A stretch of 64,000 bases of DNA from Nocardia concava NBRC 100430 (GTDB lineage Bacteria > Actinomycetota > Actinomycetes > Mycobacteriales > Mycobacteriaceae). A model generated the notes under the pieces. The model saw only the letters and a program-made list of their open reading frames with translations, did no database searches and was not told the DNA's origin. The translations under genes were made by a program, and so were the position numbers. Shown here one piece after another: positions 13,892 through 24,325 of the stretch. The stretch lies in NCBI RefSeq assembly GCF_000308815.1, contig NZ_BAFX01000004.1, positions 1 through 64,000 of the forward strand. The letters run 5' to 3'. Position 1 is the stretch's first letter, and each line of letters opens with the position of its first letter.

Positions 13892-16216
13892 TCAGCCGAC
13901 CGTGGCCGGCTCCTTCTCCAAGACCGGCGTCGAGGACTGCTTGAGCTCGGCGAGCTTGCTGCCCTCCACGTCGATGTCGGGGAGGATGCGGTCCAGCCAC
14001 TTCGGCATCCACCAGGCCCGATCGCCCAGCAGGGCGAGCAGGGACGGGATGAGAATCATGCGCACGATGAAGGCGTCGAAGAAGACGCCCGCCGCCATGG
14101 CGAAGCCCATGGACTTGGCCACCACGTTCTCGTCGAGCATGAACGCGCTGAACACCGAGATCATGATGATGGCGGCCGAGGTCACGACGCGCGCGCCGTG
14201 GTGGTAGCCGCTGATCATGGCGTCCTTGGCGGACTTGCCGTGCACGTACTCCTCGCGCATGCGGGTCACCAGGAAGACCTGGTAGTCCATGGCGAGGCCG
14301 AATACCAAGCCGATCAACATGATCGGCAGGAAGCTGACCAGCGGATGCGGGTCGAACAGGCCGAAGGTGCCTTCCTGGAACAGCAGTACCGTCGCGCCGA
14401 AGGTGGCGGCCATGGAGAGCAGGAAGCCCAGCGCGGCGGTCAGCGGGACCAGGATGGAGCGGAACACCAACAGCAGCAACAGGAACGCCGCTCCGGCCAC
14501 GATCGACAGGTACGGAATGATCTTGTGCAGCAGGGCCTGTGAGACATCGGTGTAGATCGCGGTGCTGCCGGTGATGCCGTACTCCATGCCGTACTGGCTC
14601 TTGAAGTCCGACTCGGCGTTGCGCGCGCTCTCGACGAGGTCCTTGGTTTCCTTGTTGTTCGGCCCGGACTTGGGCACGCCCATGAACAGCGCGGCCTGGC
14701 CGTCCTGACTGCGCTGCGCGGCCGTCAGATAATCCATGCCCGGGTAGTGCGCGAGCTTGGTCCGCAGCTCACCGAGCGCCTTGTCGCGATCCGCCTCGGG
14801 CGTCTTCGAAAGATCAACGGCCACCATCAGAGTGCCGTTGGAGCCCTCGCCGAAGCCCTTGGTCTGCAGGTCGTACGCCTTGTAGAGGGTGGTGTCCTTC
14901 GGCATGGAATCGCCGCCGGGCAGACCCAGCTGCAGATTCACCGCCGGCGCGGCCAGCAGGCCGAGCAGCACCACCGAGGCGGCGAGGGTCAGTGCGGGAG
15001 CCTTGCCGATGAAGCGGGCGAAGCGAATTCCGTTGGTGACCGAGTTCTCGTCCTCGGGATCGTGCTGGGCGACCAGCGGCAGCTTCGGCTTGAACAGCGT
15101 GCCGCCGAACGCGCCGAGCAGCGCGGGCATCAGGGTGACCGCGACCAGCACCGCCATCGTGGCCGTGATCGCGCCGCCGATACCCATGTAGGTCAGGAAG
15201 TTGACGCCGACGAAGCTGAGCCCGGCCAGCGCGATGATGACGGTCAGACCGGCGAAGATGACCGCGGAACCGGCGGTGCCCACCGCGGTGCCCGCCGCCT
15301 CTTCCGGCGAATCCGATACGGCCAGTTCGTGTTTGTAGCGCGACACGATGAACATGGCGTAGTCGATGGACAGCGCGATGCCGATCATCGAGGCCAGGGT
15401 CGGGGTGAAGGCGGGCACGGTCAGCCAGTGGGTGCCGAACATGACGATGGACATGGCGGTGCCGACACCGAAGATCGCGGTGATGATCGGCACGAACGCG
15501 GCGACGATGGCGCCGAACGCGATGATCATGACCACCAGCGCCACGCCGACGCCGATCATCTCGGACGCGCCGCCGGCGGCCTGCTTCTGCTCGATATTGC
15601 CGGTGAGCTCCACCTGGAGACCGGCGTCGCGGGCGCTCTGCCCGACCTTGTAGGCCGCGTCCTGGTCGTCCGGGGTGATGTCGGCGAACTTCGGAATGCT
15701 GTACAGCGCCTTGACGACCGCCACCGAATCCGGGTTGGTCTTGTTCAGGACGTTGAGCGGCGCGTTCGAGCAGTTGGCCGCGAAGTTCGGGTCGGAGCGA
15801 TTGCCGTCGAGGCAGTCGATGCCCGCGCGCTGCCCGATCTGCTTGGTGGCGGCGATCGGATCCATCGGCGGGGCGTTCTTGTCGATGATGTCGAGCTTGC
15901 CGAGGTCGGCGAGGAAGCCCTGCAGGGCCGCCTTGTTCTTGGGATCGGTCAGCTTCTCACCGTCGGGCGCGGCGATCACATAGGTGCCGCTGACGGTGTT
16001 GGAGTCGAAATCCTTGGAGGCACCCGGGAAGTGCTTGTCGAGGATCTCGGTGGCCCGCTCGGACGGCAGGCCGGGCATGGAGAAGCTGTCCTGGAACGGT
16101 TTGGCGAGGGCGGCGCCGGTGCCGCCGATGACGAGTAGGGCGGCGATCCACGCCGTGATGACGAGCCATTTCCGGCGGAAGGCGAACTTTCCCCACCGAT
16201 AGAGGTATACGGACAC
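13892..16216 (-). CDS. MmpL/RND-superfamily transporter
   Basis: The 774-residue protein has the actinobacterial MMPL layout: one N-terminal helix (LVITAWIAALLVIGGTGAAL), a large external loop of about 160 residues, five helices (for example VGVALVVMIIAFGAIVAAF), a second helix and loop, and five final helices. Conserved GIALSIDYAMFIVSRYKHE and GLVFGLAMDYQVFLVTRMRE carry the Asp-Tyr proton-relay pairs. It would export a lipid or drug using proton motive force. The start is GTG 16216 after AGGAGAA. The divergent TetR gene and shared operator suggest induced expression. The second external loop is short compared with lipid-transporting MmpL proteins, so drug efflux is as likely. Confidence 0.93.
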   Translation of the reverse strand: MSVYLYRWGKFAFRRKWLVITAWIAALLVIGGTGAALAKPFQDSFSMPGLPSERATEILDKHFPGASKDFDSNTVSGTYVIAAPDGEKLTDPKNKAALQGFLADLGKLDIIDKNAPPMDPIAATKQIGQRAGIDCLDGNRSDPNFAANCSNAPLNVLNKTNPDSVAVVKALYSIPKFADITPDDQDAAYKVGQSARDAGLQVELTGNIEQKQAAGGASEMIGVGVALVVMIIAFGAIVAAFVPIITAIFGVGTAMSIVMFGTHWLTVPAFTPTLASMIGIALSIDYAMFIVSRYKHELAVSDSPEEAAGTAVGTAGSAVIFAGLTVIIALAGLSFVGVNFLTYMGIGGAITATMAVLVAVTLMPALLGAFGGTLFKPKLPLVAQHDPEDENSVTNGIRFARFIGKAPALTLAASVVLLGLLAAPAVNLQLGLPGGDSMPKDTTLYKAYDLQTKGFGEGSNGTLMVAVDLSKTPEADRDKALGELRTKLAHYPGMDYLTAAQRSQDGQAALFMGVPKSGPNNKETKDLVESARNAESDFKSQYGMEYGITGSTAIYTDVSQALLHKIIPYLSIVAGAAFLLLLLVFRSILVPLTAALGFLLSMAATFGATVLLFQEGTFGLFDPHPLVSFLPIMLIGLVFGLAMDYQVFLVTRMREEYVHGKSAKDAMISGYHHGARVVTSAAIIMISVFSAFMLDENVVAKSMGFAMAAGVFFDAFIVRMILIPSLLALLGDRAWWMPKWLDRILPDIDVEGSKLAELKQSSTPVLEKEPATVG

Positions 16217-16334
16217 GAGGGGTTCTCCTGGCGAATGGTTTACGGGCGAAACAGGTCTGCTGTGTGCGAGCGCGTAGACAGGCACTGCCGCCTGGGAGCT
16301 TCGGCCCCCCGGCCTCCACGAAACTTGAATTCTG

Positions 16335-16360
16335 CCTACCGTGCGGTAGGTAGACTACCG
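16335..16360. promoter_or_regulatory. TetR operator between mmpL and tetR
   Basis: CCTACCGTGCGGTAGG is an inverted repeat of CCTACCG with a 2-bp centre (16335-16350). A further half-site CTACCG follows at 16355-16360. It lies in the divergent gap, 119 bp from the mmpL start and about 100 bp from the tetR start. This is the common TetR-type operator shape. Confidence 0.75.
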
Positions 16361-16457
16361 ACCGAGTAAGTGGAGGAACAACCTCGACTCTAGGTGGCGT
16401 GCGTCGCATCCCGAGCTGGATGACTCACGGACCGAGCGCGGGTGAGAGGATGAGAGC

Positions 16458-17045
16458 ATGGGCGCCCCAGTCGTTTCCGGAACAGTTGTCGCAGGTAGAA
16501 GCACCAAGGATGCGATCAGGGAGGCCGCGCTCCAGCTATTTTCGACCAAGGGGTTCGACCACAGCAGCCTGCGCGAGGTCGCCGATGCGGTGGGAATCAC
16601 AAAAGCTTCGCTCTACTATCACTATGCCTCGAAGGTCGATCTGCTGATCGCGATCATCGAGCCGATGTTCGACGAGCTCCGCGCGCAGGTCGACCGCCTC
16701 GACGACATCGAGCACACGCCCGAGAACGTGCGCGAGGTGATCAGCGAGCGGCTGCGCTCGACGCTGGCCAATCGACAGGTGGGCGCGCTGTGCATGCGCG
16801 ATACCGTCGCCATCGTCAACGCCCTCGGCAATCGCTATCCCGACCTGATCGAACTGCATCACCGCACCTGCCGGTGGCTGGCCGGACCCGGCGCCGACGC
16901 CGACACCCTGCTGCGCGCCACGGCCGCCATGCAGGTGCTCAGCACCGCCATGATGTCCCAGGAGATCGTGCCCGACACCGATACCGCCCACGTCGAGACG
17001 ATCCTGTTGAATGCCGCACTCGGCGTGCTGTATCCGGCGCGATAG
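16458..17045 (+). CDS. TetR-family transcriptional regulator
   Basis: The product has 195 residues. The DNA-binding domain spans residues 17-62: KDAIREAALQLFSTKGFDHS and LREVADAVGITKASLYYHYA. The C-terminal half resembles TetR_C domains in mycobacterial repressors of transporters (ENVREVISERLRSTLANRQV). It is divergent from mmpL with the CCTACCG palindrome between, so repression of the transporter and of itself is the natural reading. It runs in the same direction as the Rrf2-type gene 38 bp downstream. Confidence 0.92.
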   Translation: MGAPVVSGTVVAGRSTKDAIREAALQLFSTKGFDHSSLREVADAVGITKASLYYHYASKVDLLIAIIEPMFDELRAQVDRLDDIEHTPENVREVISERLRSTLANRQVGALCMRDTVAIVNALGNRYPDLIELHHRTCRWLAGPGADADTLLRATAAMQVLSTAMMSQEIVPDTDTAHVETILLNAALGVLYPAR

Positions 17046-17083
17046 GGTTTTTCCTCACCACCGATTCAAGATCAGGAGTTTCC

Positions 17084-17623
17084 GTGCACATCACCGCGAA
17101 GGTCGATTACGCGGTGCGCACGCTCGTGGAAATCGCGAAGGCGCAACCGGATTCGGTGAAGGCCGACGCCATTGTCGCCGCCCAGGACATTCCGCCCAAG
17201 GTGCTGGAGTCGGTGGTCTCGGATCTACGCAAGGGCGCACTGGTCACCAGTCGCCGCGGTCCCGACGGCGGATACCGCCTGGCCCGACCGGCCGCGGAGA
17301 TCAGCATCGCCGATGTGATTCGCGTGGCCGAGGGCCCGCTGGCGTCGGTGCGCGGGCAGCGGCCCGAGGATGTCGCCTACCCGGGCGCCGCCGAACCGCT
17401 GCAGCGGGTGTGGATCGGGCTGCGGGTGAACATTCGATCGATTCTGGAGCGGGTGACCATCGCCGATATCGCCCACGATCTGCTGCCGTCCTTCCTCGAC
17501 GAGCTGCTGCGCGACCCCGACGCGTGGACCCGCCGCCCCCGCCCGACCGGCGGCCCGGTCCCGGCCCCGCAGGTCACGCCCGGTGCGGCCGAATGGCGCG
17601 ATCTGGACCGCCCCGATATCTGA
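17084..17623 (+). CDS. Rrf2-family transcriptional regulator lacking cysteines
   Basis: The 179-residue protein begins VHITAKVDYAVRTLVEIA and has the Rrf2 winged helix with DIPPKVLESVVSDLRKGALV and SRRGPDGGYRLARPA. The wing and the IADVIRVAEGPLASVRG linker match the family. Rrf2 sensors such as IscR or NsrR hold an Fe-S cluster through three cysteines in the region after that linker. This protein contains no cysteine at all, so it cannot use that mechanism. GTG 17084 follows AGGAG. It precedes the ABC exporter genes by 89 bp and may control them. Confidence 0.9.
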   Translation: MHITAKVDYAVRTLVEIAKAQPDSVKADAIVAAQDIPPKVLESVVSDLRKGALVTSRRGPDGGYRLARPAAEISIADVIRVAEGPLASVRGQRPEDVAYPGAAEPLQRVWIGLRVNIRSILERVTIADIAHDLLPSFLDELLRDPDAWTRRPRPTGGPVPAPQVTPGAAEWRDLDRPDI

Positions 17624-17712
17624 ACCCCGATCGGTATGACGCGGGCCACTATCCGACAGCGCCGGAAAACGTCGCGGCGGCGGTCGGGATCTGGCGGTAG
17701 CCTGCCAGCATC

Positions 17713-19446
17713 ATGTTGATCCGACTCCTACGCACCTTCCTGTGGACCTACCGCAAACAGTTGGCGGGGGTCGTCGTGCTCCAGCTGATCTCGGTCATCG
17801 CCATGCTGTATCTGCCCACGTTGAACGCCGACATCATCGACAACGGCGTCACCAAGGGCGATATCGGCTATATCTGGTCCACCGGCGGCTGGATGCTGCT
17901 GGTGACCGCCATTCAGATCGTCGCCCAGGGCATCTCGGTGTATCTGGGCGCGCAGGCCGCCATGGGCGCGGGCCGCGATATGCGCGCCGCCCTGCTGCAC
18001 CGGGTCGGCACCTTCTCCGCGCGCGAGGTCGGCGTCTTCGGTGCGCCGTCGCTGATCACGCGCAATACCAATGACGTCGGACAGGTGCAGCTGCTCATCC
18101 TGATGAGCGCCACCATCCTGGTCATGGCCCCGATCATGTGCATCGGCGGCATCTTCATGGCGCTGCGCGAGAGCATGCAGCTGTCGTGGCTGCTGCTCAT
18201 CGCGGTGCCCGCGCTGGGCCTGTCCATGGCCTTCATCATCAGCCGCATGGTGCCCGGCTTCCGGCGCATGCAGGAGCGCATCGACGCGGTGAACCGCGTT
18301 CTGCGCGAACAGATCACGGGCATTCGCGTGGTGCGCGCCTTCGTCCGGGAGCGGCAGGAGACCTGGCGTTTCGGGGTCGCCAATACCGAGCTGACCGAAC
18401 AGTCGCTCTATGTCGGCAAGTACATGGCGCTGATGTTCCCGGCCGTCATGCTGATCTCCAATGTGACCACCGTCGGCGTCATCTGGTTCGGCGGCCACAA
18501 TATCGACAACGGGGAGATGCAGATCGGCTCGCTGACCGCGATGCTGGCCTACATCATGCAGATCCTGATGGCGGTCATGATGGCCTCGTTCCTGGCCATG
18601 ATGGCCCCGCGCGCCGCGGTCTCGGCCGAGCGCATCGGCGCGGTGCTCGACACCGAGTCCTCGGTGGACGAACCGCGGCTGCCGCAGCCGTTCAAGGGCG
18701 ATCCCGGCACGGTGGACCTGCAGTTCGCCGAGTTCAAGTTCCCGGGCGCGGAGAAGCCGGTGCTGCGGGCCATCCGATTCCAGACCACGCCCGGTACCAC
18801 CACCGCCATCGTCGGCGCCACCGGCGCGGGCAAGACCACGCTGATCAATCTGATCCCGCGCCTCATCGACGTCACCGACGGCGCGGTCTACGTGGGCGGC
18901 ACCGACGTGCGGCACCTCCAATTGGAGACGCTGCGTTCGGAGATCGGGCTGGTGCCGCAGAAGGCGTACCTGTTCTCCGGCACCGTCGCCTCCAATCTGC
19001 GCTACGGCAAGCCGGACGCCACCGACGAGGAACTCTGGCACGCGCTGGAGATCGCACAGGCCGCCGACTTCGTGCGGGAGATGCCCCAAGGGCTGGAAAC
19101 CCCTGTGGCACAGGGTGGTACGACCGTATCCGGCGGTCAGCGCCAGCGCCTGGCCATTGCCCGCGCGCTGGTCCGCAAGCCGCGCATCTACCTGTTCGAC
19201 GACTGCTTCTCCGCCCTGGACGTCGCCACCGACATGCGGGTCCGCGACGCCCTGAAGCCGGAGACCGCGAACGCGTCGGTGATCATTGTGGCGCAACGCA
19301 TCTCGACCATCCGCGACGCCGATCAGATCGTGGTGCTGGAGGACGGCGCCATGGCCGGCATCGGCACCCACGACCAATTGCTCAGGGACTGCAGGGAATA
19401 CCGCGAGATCGTGGAATCCCAGTTCAGCGCGGAGGAGGTGCGATGA
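17713..19446 (+). CDS. ABC exporter half-transporter, subunit with degenerate ATP site
   Basis: The 577-residue protein joins six membrane helices (residues 15-300) to an ATPase domain. The ATPase has Walker A GATGAGKTT, signature VSGGQRQ and Walker B IYLFDDCFSALD. The residue after the Walker B aspartate is Asp rather than the catalytic Glu. That is the usual sign of the degenerate site in heterodimeric exporters. The gene overlaps the next by ATGA, so both halves are made together. Type IV exporters of this kind move drugs, peptides or lipids outwards; the substrate is not evident. Confidence 0.92.
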   Translation: MLIRLLRTFLWTYRKQLAGVVVLQLISVIAMLYLPTLNADIIDNGVTKGDIGYIWSTGGWMLLVTAIQIVAQGISVYLGAQAAMGAGRDMRAALLHRVGTFSAREVGVFGAPSLITRNTNDVGQVQLLILMSATILVMAPIMCIGGIFMALRESMQLSWLLLIAVPALGLSMAFIISRMVPGFRRMQERIDAVNRVLREQITGIRVVRAFVRERQETWRFGVANTELTEQSLYVGKYMALMFPAVMLISNVTTVGVIWFGGHNIDNGEMQIGSLTAMLAYIMQILMAVMMASFLAMMAPRAAVSAERIGAVLDTESSVDEPRLPQPFKGDPGTVDLQFAEFKFPGAEKPVLRAIRFQTTPGTTTAIVGATGAGKTTLINLIPRLIDVTDGAVYVGGTDVRHLQLETLRSEIGLVPQKAYLFSGTVASNLRYGKPDATDEELWHALEIAQAADFVREMPQGLETPVAQGGTTVSGGQRQRLAIARALVRKPRIYLFDDCFSALDVATDMRVRDALKPETANASVIIVAQRISTIRDADQIVVLEDGAMAGIGTHDQLLRDCREYREIVESQFSAEEVR

Positions 19447-21407
19447 GGCCCGGAACCGTCAATCCCGGTGCGCCGGACGCCAAGGCGAAGTCCTTCGGCC
19501 CGTCGCTCAAGCGCCTGCTGCGCCTGCTCGCACCCGATCGCGTCTTCCTGGTGATCGTCTTCGTGCTGGCCGTCGGCTCGGTCGTACTGAACACGCTGGG
19601 CCCGCAGATCCTCGGCAAGGCCACCAACCTCATCTTCGACGGTGTGGTCGGCAAGCAGCTGCCCGCGGGGCAGAGCAAGGACCAGCTGGTCGAGGGGCTG
19701 CGCGCGAGCGGCAACTCCACCTTCGCCGACATGCTGGCCAGCATGGACGTGATTCCCGGTACCGGAATCGATTTCACCGCGGTCGGCCATGTGCTGGCCT
19801 GGGTGCTGGCGCTCTACATCGGCGCCTCGGTGTTCCAGTGGCTGGAGGCGCAGCTGCTGATCATCCTGATCAACCGGACCGTGAAGCGGTTGCGCGCCCA
19901 GATCGAGGACAAGATCCACCGGCTGCCGCTGCGCTACTTCGACTCCATGCCGCGCGGCGATGTGCTCTCCCGCGTCACCAATGACGTCGACAATGTGGCA
20001 CAGACGTTGCAGCAGACCATGTCCCAGCTGATCATCAACGTGCTGTCGGTGATCGGCATCCTGATCATGATGTTCTGGATCTCGTGGATCCTGGCCCTGA
20101 TCGCCCTGCTGACAGTGCCTTTGGCGATCATCGTGACCGCGCAGATCGCCAAGCGCTCCAAGCCGCACTTCGTGGACCAGTGGAAGCTGACCGGCGATGT
20201 CAACGCTCAGGTCGAGGAGGCCTTCACCGGCCACGAGGTGGTCAGCGCCTTCGGCCGCGTGCGCGAGGTCGGCGAGCGTTTCGACGAGACCAACGACAAG
20301 CTCTACAACGCGTCGTTCAAGTCGCAGTTCATCTCCGGGCTGATCATGCCCGCCATCATGTTCCTCGGGAACCTGAACTACGTGCTGATCGCCGTGGTCG
20401 GCGGCCTGCGGGTGGCGTCGGGTCAGCTGTCGCTGGGTGAGGTGCAGGCCTTTGTCCAGTACTCGCGCGGATTCACCCAGCCGCTCACCCAGATCGGTTC
20501 CATGATGAACCTGCTGCAGTCGGGTGTGGCCTCGGCCGAGCGCATCTTCGAGATCCTGGACGCCGACGAGCAGTCGGCGGATCCGGATCCGGAGGATTCG
20601 CGTCCGGTGGATCGCGGCCGGGTGGCGTTCGAGGACGTGTCCTTCCGCTACGAGCCGGAGACGCCGATCATCGAGAACCTCTCGCTGGTGGCCGAACCCG
20701 GGCACGTGGTGGCCATCGTCGGGCCGACCGGTGCGGGCAAGACCACACTGGTCAACCTGCTCATGCGGTTCTACGAGGTGGATTCGGGCGCGATCACCAT
20801 CGACGACGTCGACATCACCCGCATCACCCGCGACCACCTGCGCTCGCGCATGGGCATGGTGCTGCAGGACACCTGGCTCTTCGGCGGGACCATCCGGGAG
20901 AACATCGCCTACGGCAACCCGAACGCCTCGGAGGCCGACATTCTCGAGGCTGCCCGCGCTGCCTACGTGGACCGGTTCGTGCACGCGCTGCCGCACGGCT
21001 ACGACACCGTGATCGACGAGGAGGGCTCCGGCGTCAGCACCGGTGAGAAGCAGCTCATCACCATCGCCCGGGCGTTCCTGGCCAAGCCGTCCATCCTGAT
21101 CCTGGACGAGGCCACCAGCTCGGTCGACACCCGCACCGAGCTGCTCGTGCAGCACGCCATGGCGGCGCTGCGGCGGGACCGCACGAGTTTCGTGATCGCG
21201 CACCGGCTCTCGACGATCCGCGACGCCGACACCATCGTGGTGATGGAGAAGGGCAAGATCGTCGAGCAGGGCACCCACGACCGGCTGCTCGCCGCCAAGG
21301 GCGCGTACTCACGCCTCTACAACGCCCAATTCGCCGCCGCCATCACCGACGGCGAGGGCGAGAACGTGGACGATCCGGAGCCGGACGCGGTCGCACTCAC
21401 CAAGTGA
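19443..21407 (+). CDS. ABC exporter half-transporter, catalytic partner
   Basis: The 654-residue partner has an extra segment of about 80 residues between helices 1 and 2 (VGKQLPAGQSKDQLVEGLRA and following), as in related actinobacterial exporters. Its ATPase has Walker A GPTGAGKTT and an intact Walker B ILILDEATSSVD with catalytic Glu, while its signature motif is the degenerate VSTGEKQ. Paired with the first subunit, one composite ATP site has both defects and the other is intact. The acidic tail (DGEGENVDDPEPDAVALTK) is unstructured. ATG 19443 overlaps the previous stop. A strong terminator follows. Confidence 0.92.
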   Translation: MRPGTVNPGAPDAKAKSFGPSLKRLLRLLAPDRVFLVIVFVLAVGSVVLNTLGPQILGKATNLIFDGVVGKQLPAGQSKDQLVEGLRASGNSTFADMLASMDVIPGTGIDFTAVGHVLAWVLALYIGASVFQWLEAQLLIILINRTVKRLRAQIEDKIHRLPLRYFDSMPRGDVLSRVTNDVDNVAQTLQQTMSQLIINVLSVIGILIMMFWISWILALIALLTVPLAIIVTAQIAKRSKPHFVDQWKLTGDVNAQVEEAFTGHEVVSAFGRVREVGERFDETNDKLYNASFKSQFISGLIMPAIMFLGNLNYVLIAVVGGLRVASGQLSLGEVQAFVQYSRGFTQPLTQIGSMMNLLQSGVASAERIFEILDADEQSADPDPEDSRPVDRGRVAFEDVSFRYEPETPIIENLSLVAEPGHVVAIVGPTGAGKTTLVNLLMRFYEVDSGAITIDDVDITRITRDHLRSRMGMVLQDTWLFGGTIRENIAYGNPNASEADILEAARAAYVDRFVHALPHGYDTVIDEEGSGVSTGEKQLITIARAFLAKPSILILDEATSSVDTRTELLVQHAMAALRRDRTSFVIAHRLSTIRDADTIVVMEKGKIVEQGTHDRLLAAKGAYSRLYNAQFAAAITDGEGENVDDPEPDAVALTK

Positions 21408-22733
<1,326 letters not shown>

Positions 22734-22764
22734 GGGGATTCACGCGGCCGCGCCTCGTGCGCCT

Positions 22765-22797
22765 TCGGGGTTTCAGGGGAACCCCTGAGAGCCCCGA
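22765..22797. terminator. Bidirectional hairpin between tgt and yhhQ
   Basis: TCAGGGG-AA-CCCCTGA (22773-22788) lies inside an outer TCGGGG/CCCCGA stem. It occupies the gap between convergent genes. T-runs are weak on both sides. Confidence 0.45.
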
Positions 22798-22809
22798 GAG
22801 TTGGCCTAC

Positions 22810-23583
22810 TTACTCGTAGATGGCGGCCCGTTCGCGCGGGCGGTACGAGGGTTCGCGCTTCTTGAGGAAGGCGATGCAGCGGTAGCTGATCGGCAGCACG
22901 CACGCCTCGACGAGGGTCTTCCAGACGAAGCCCACGATCAGGTAGTTGAGGTAGTCGCCCCAGGTGTGAATGCCGATGGCGGTGGCCGCGATCGAACAGA
23001 ACACCAGGGTGTCGCCGAACTCGCCCGCGACGGTGGAGCCCATCAGCCGCGCCCACAGGTGCTTCTCCTTGGTGCGCTCCTTGATCAGCACCAGGGTGGC
23101 CGAGTTCAGGAACTGGCCCACGAAGTACCCGGCGATGCCGGCGAAGGCCAGCTGCGGGGTATGGCCGAGCACATCCTTGAACGACGACGCGTTCTGGTCG
23201 AGGCCGTCACCCGTGGGCAGCCAGATGACCACCTGGAAGCAGGCGATCATGAGCAGCAGCGCGGCGAAACCGTAGTAGACGGTGCGGCGGGCGGCCTTGA
23301 AGCCGTAGACCTCGCTGAGGACGTCGCCGATGACATAGGCCAGCGGGAAGAGGAAGAACGCGCCGTCCATGGTGACGGGCAGCACGGTGATCGGGCCGAA
23401 CGAGAGATGACTGTCGGTGAAGAACTGCACGCCCTTGGCGACGCAGACATTGGAGATCAGCAGGACGGCGGTGAAGGCCACCGCCACCTGGGTGAAATAT
23501 CCCCCAGCCGGATCCGCGAACGAGGCGTGCTCCGACGTGGGGTGTCCAGATCGGCCGGAATCGACCGTTTTCGTATCACTCAC
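22810..23583 (-). CDS. yhhQ: Queuosine precursor transporter, YhhQ family
   Basis: The product has about 257 residues from GTG 23583 (VSDTKTV), with six predicted helices: FTQVAVAFTAVLLISNVCVA, AFFLFPLAYVIGDVLSEVYG, FAALLLMIACFQVVIWL, FAGIAGYFVGQFLNSATLVL, and two more. The family motif around DVLSEVYGFKAARR and the later FGDTLVFCSIAA are present. YhhQ-type proteins import preQ0, preQ1 or queuine for queuosine salvage. No queuosine synthesis genes are in the window, so the cell may depend on salvage. It is convergent with tgt. The start could also be ATG 23616 but lacks a ribosome site. Confidence 0.88.
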   Translation of the reverse strand: MSDTKTVDSGRSGHPTSEHASFADPAGGYFTQVAVAFTAVLLISNVCVAKGVQFFTDSHLSFGPITVLPVTMDGAFFLFPLAYVIGDVLSEVYGFKAARRTVYYGFAALLLMIACFQVVIWLPTGDGLDQNASSFKDVLGHTPQLAFAGIAGYFVGQFLNSATLVLIKERTKEKHLWARLMGSTVAGEFGDTLVFCSIAATAIGIHTWGDYLNYLIVGFVWKTLVEACVLPISYRCIAFLKKREPSYRPRERAAIYE

Positions 23584-23644
23584 GCGGAAAGTATCCCTGC
23601 CTGGACCGATACGCACGGACCGACGGGTGTCTTAGGCTTGATGA

Positions 23645-24250
23645 ATGACGAATCCCGGCGATTCCGACGAGTGGTGGAAGCAGTACGGCGGTGAGGGCGT
23701 GACGCCCGAGAATCCGCCGGCGGCACCCCAGCAATCGGTGCCGCAGCAACCGACGCCGCCCCCGGCCGGCTACACCTCCGGGCCGCAGTATCAGAATCCG
23801 CCGATGACACCGCCGCCGCAGCCGGTATATCCGAATTACCCTCCGCCGCAGTCGAATTACTCGCAGCCGCAGGCGACACCGGCTCCGGGTTATCCGGTCG
23901 CCGGGCAACCGCCGGGCGTCGGTGCACAGCCGCCGGGGTACGGCTATCCCGGCTACCAGCCCTACGGCTACGGCGCGCCGACCCAGCAGACCAATTCGCT
24001 GGCCATCGCCTCACTGGTGGTGTCGATCATCGGCCTGCCCAGCATGTTCTTCTGCCTGTTCATCCCGGTTATCTCGATCGTCGGGCTGGTGCTCGGCATT
24101 GTCGGGCTGAACCAGATCAAGAGCAATCAGCAGCAGGGCCGCGGCCTGGCGCTGGGCGGCATCTGGGTGGGTGCGATCGGCATCGTCATCGGGCTCGGGC
24201 TGCTGCTGATCCTCATTATCGCCGGGGACTGGAATTCGTCGACGTACTAG
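23645..24250 (+). CDS. Proline-rich DUF4190 membrane protein
   Basis: The 201-residue protein begins with about 115 residues rich in Pro, Tyr, Gln and Gly (cytoplasmic, disordered). Two helices follow, with the DUF4190 pattern SLAIASLVVSIIGLPSMFFC, VISIVGLVLGIVGLNQIK and GRGLALGGIWVGAIGIVIGL. DUF4190 proteins are widespread in actinobacteria, are thought to sit in the cytoplasmic membrane, and lack a known function. It is divergent from yhhQ (61-bp gap) and convergent with the RDD gene, sharing a strong bidirectional terminator. Confidence 0.82.
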   Translation: MTNPGDSDEWWKQYGGEGVTPENPPAAPQQSVPQQPTPPPAGYTSGPQYQNPPMTPPPQPVYPNYPPPQSNYSQPQATPAPGYPVAGQPPGVGAQPPGYGYPGYQPYGYGAPTQQTNSLAIASLVVSIIGLPSMFFCLFIPVISIVGLVLGIVGLNQIKSNQQQGRGLALGGIWVGAIGIVIGLGLLLILIIAGDWNSSTY

Positions 24251-24271
24251 AGAAAATCGTAGTGCGGCAAT

Positions 24272-24309
24272 AAGAATGGGGCGCATCCGCGAGGATGCGC
24301 CCCATTCTT
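24272..24309. terminator. Bidirectional terminator between convergent genes
   Basis: AAGAATGGGGCGCATCC and GGATGCGCCCCATTCTT form a perfect 17-bp stem with a GCGA tetraloop. Symmetry gives a short T-rich tail on both strands. It serves both the DUF4190 gene and the RDD gene. Confidence 0.88.
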
Positions 24310-24325
24310 GTCCGGTTCGAGGGAC

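Noticed and set aside
14747..16138. Long plus-strand open frame opposite mmpL
   Set aside because: The Gly/Arg/Asp/His-rich translation is the typical antisense image of a high-GC gene; the minus-strand MmpL has clear transporter motifs.
18138..19442. 5' extension of the second ABC exporter frame
   Set aside because: This part is an alternative frame of the first exporter gene; the second protein clearly starts at ATG 19443.
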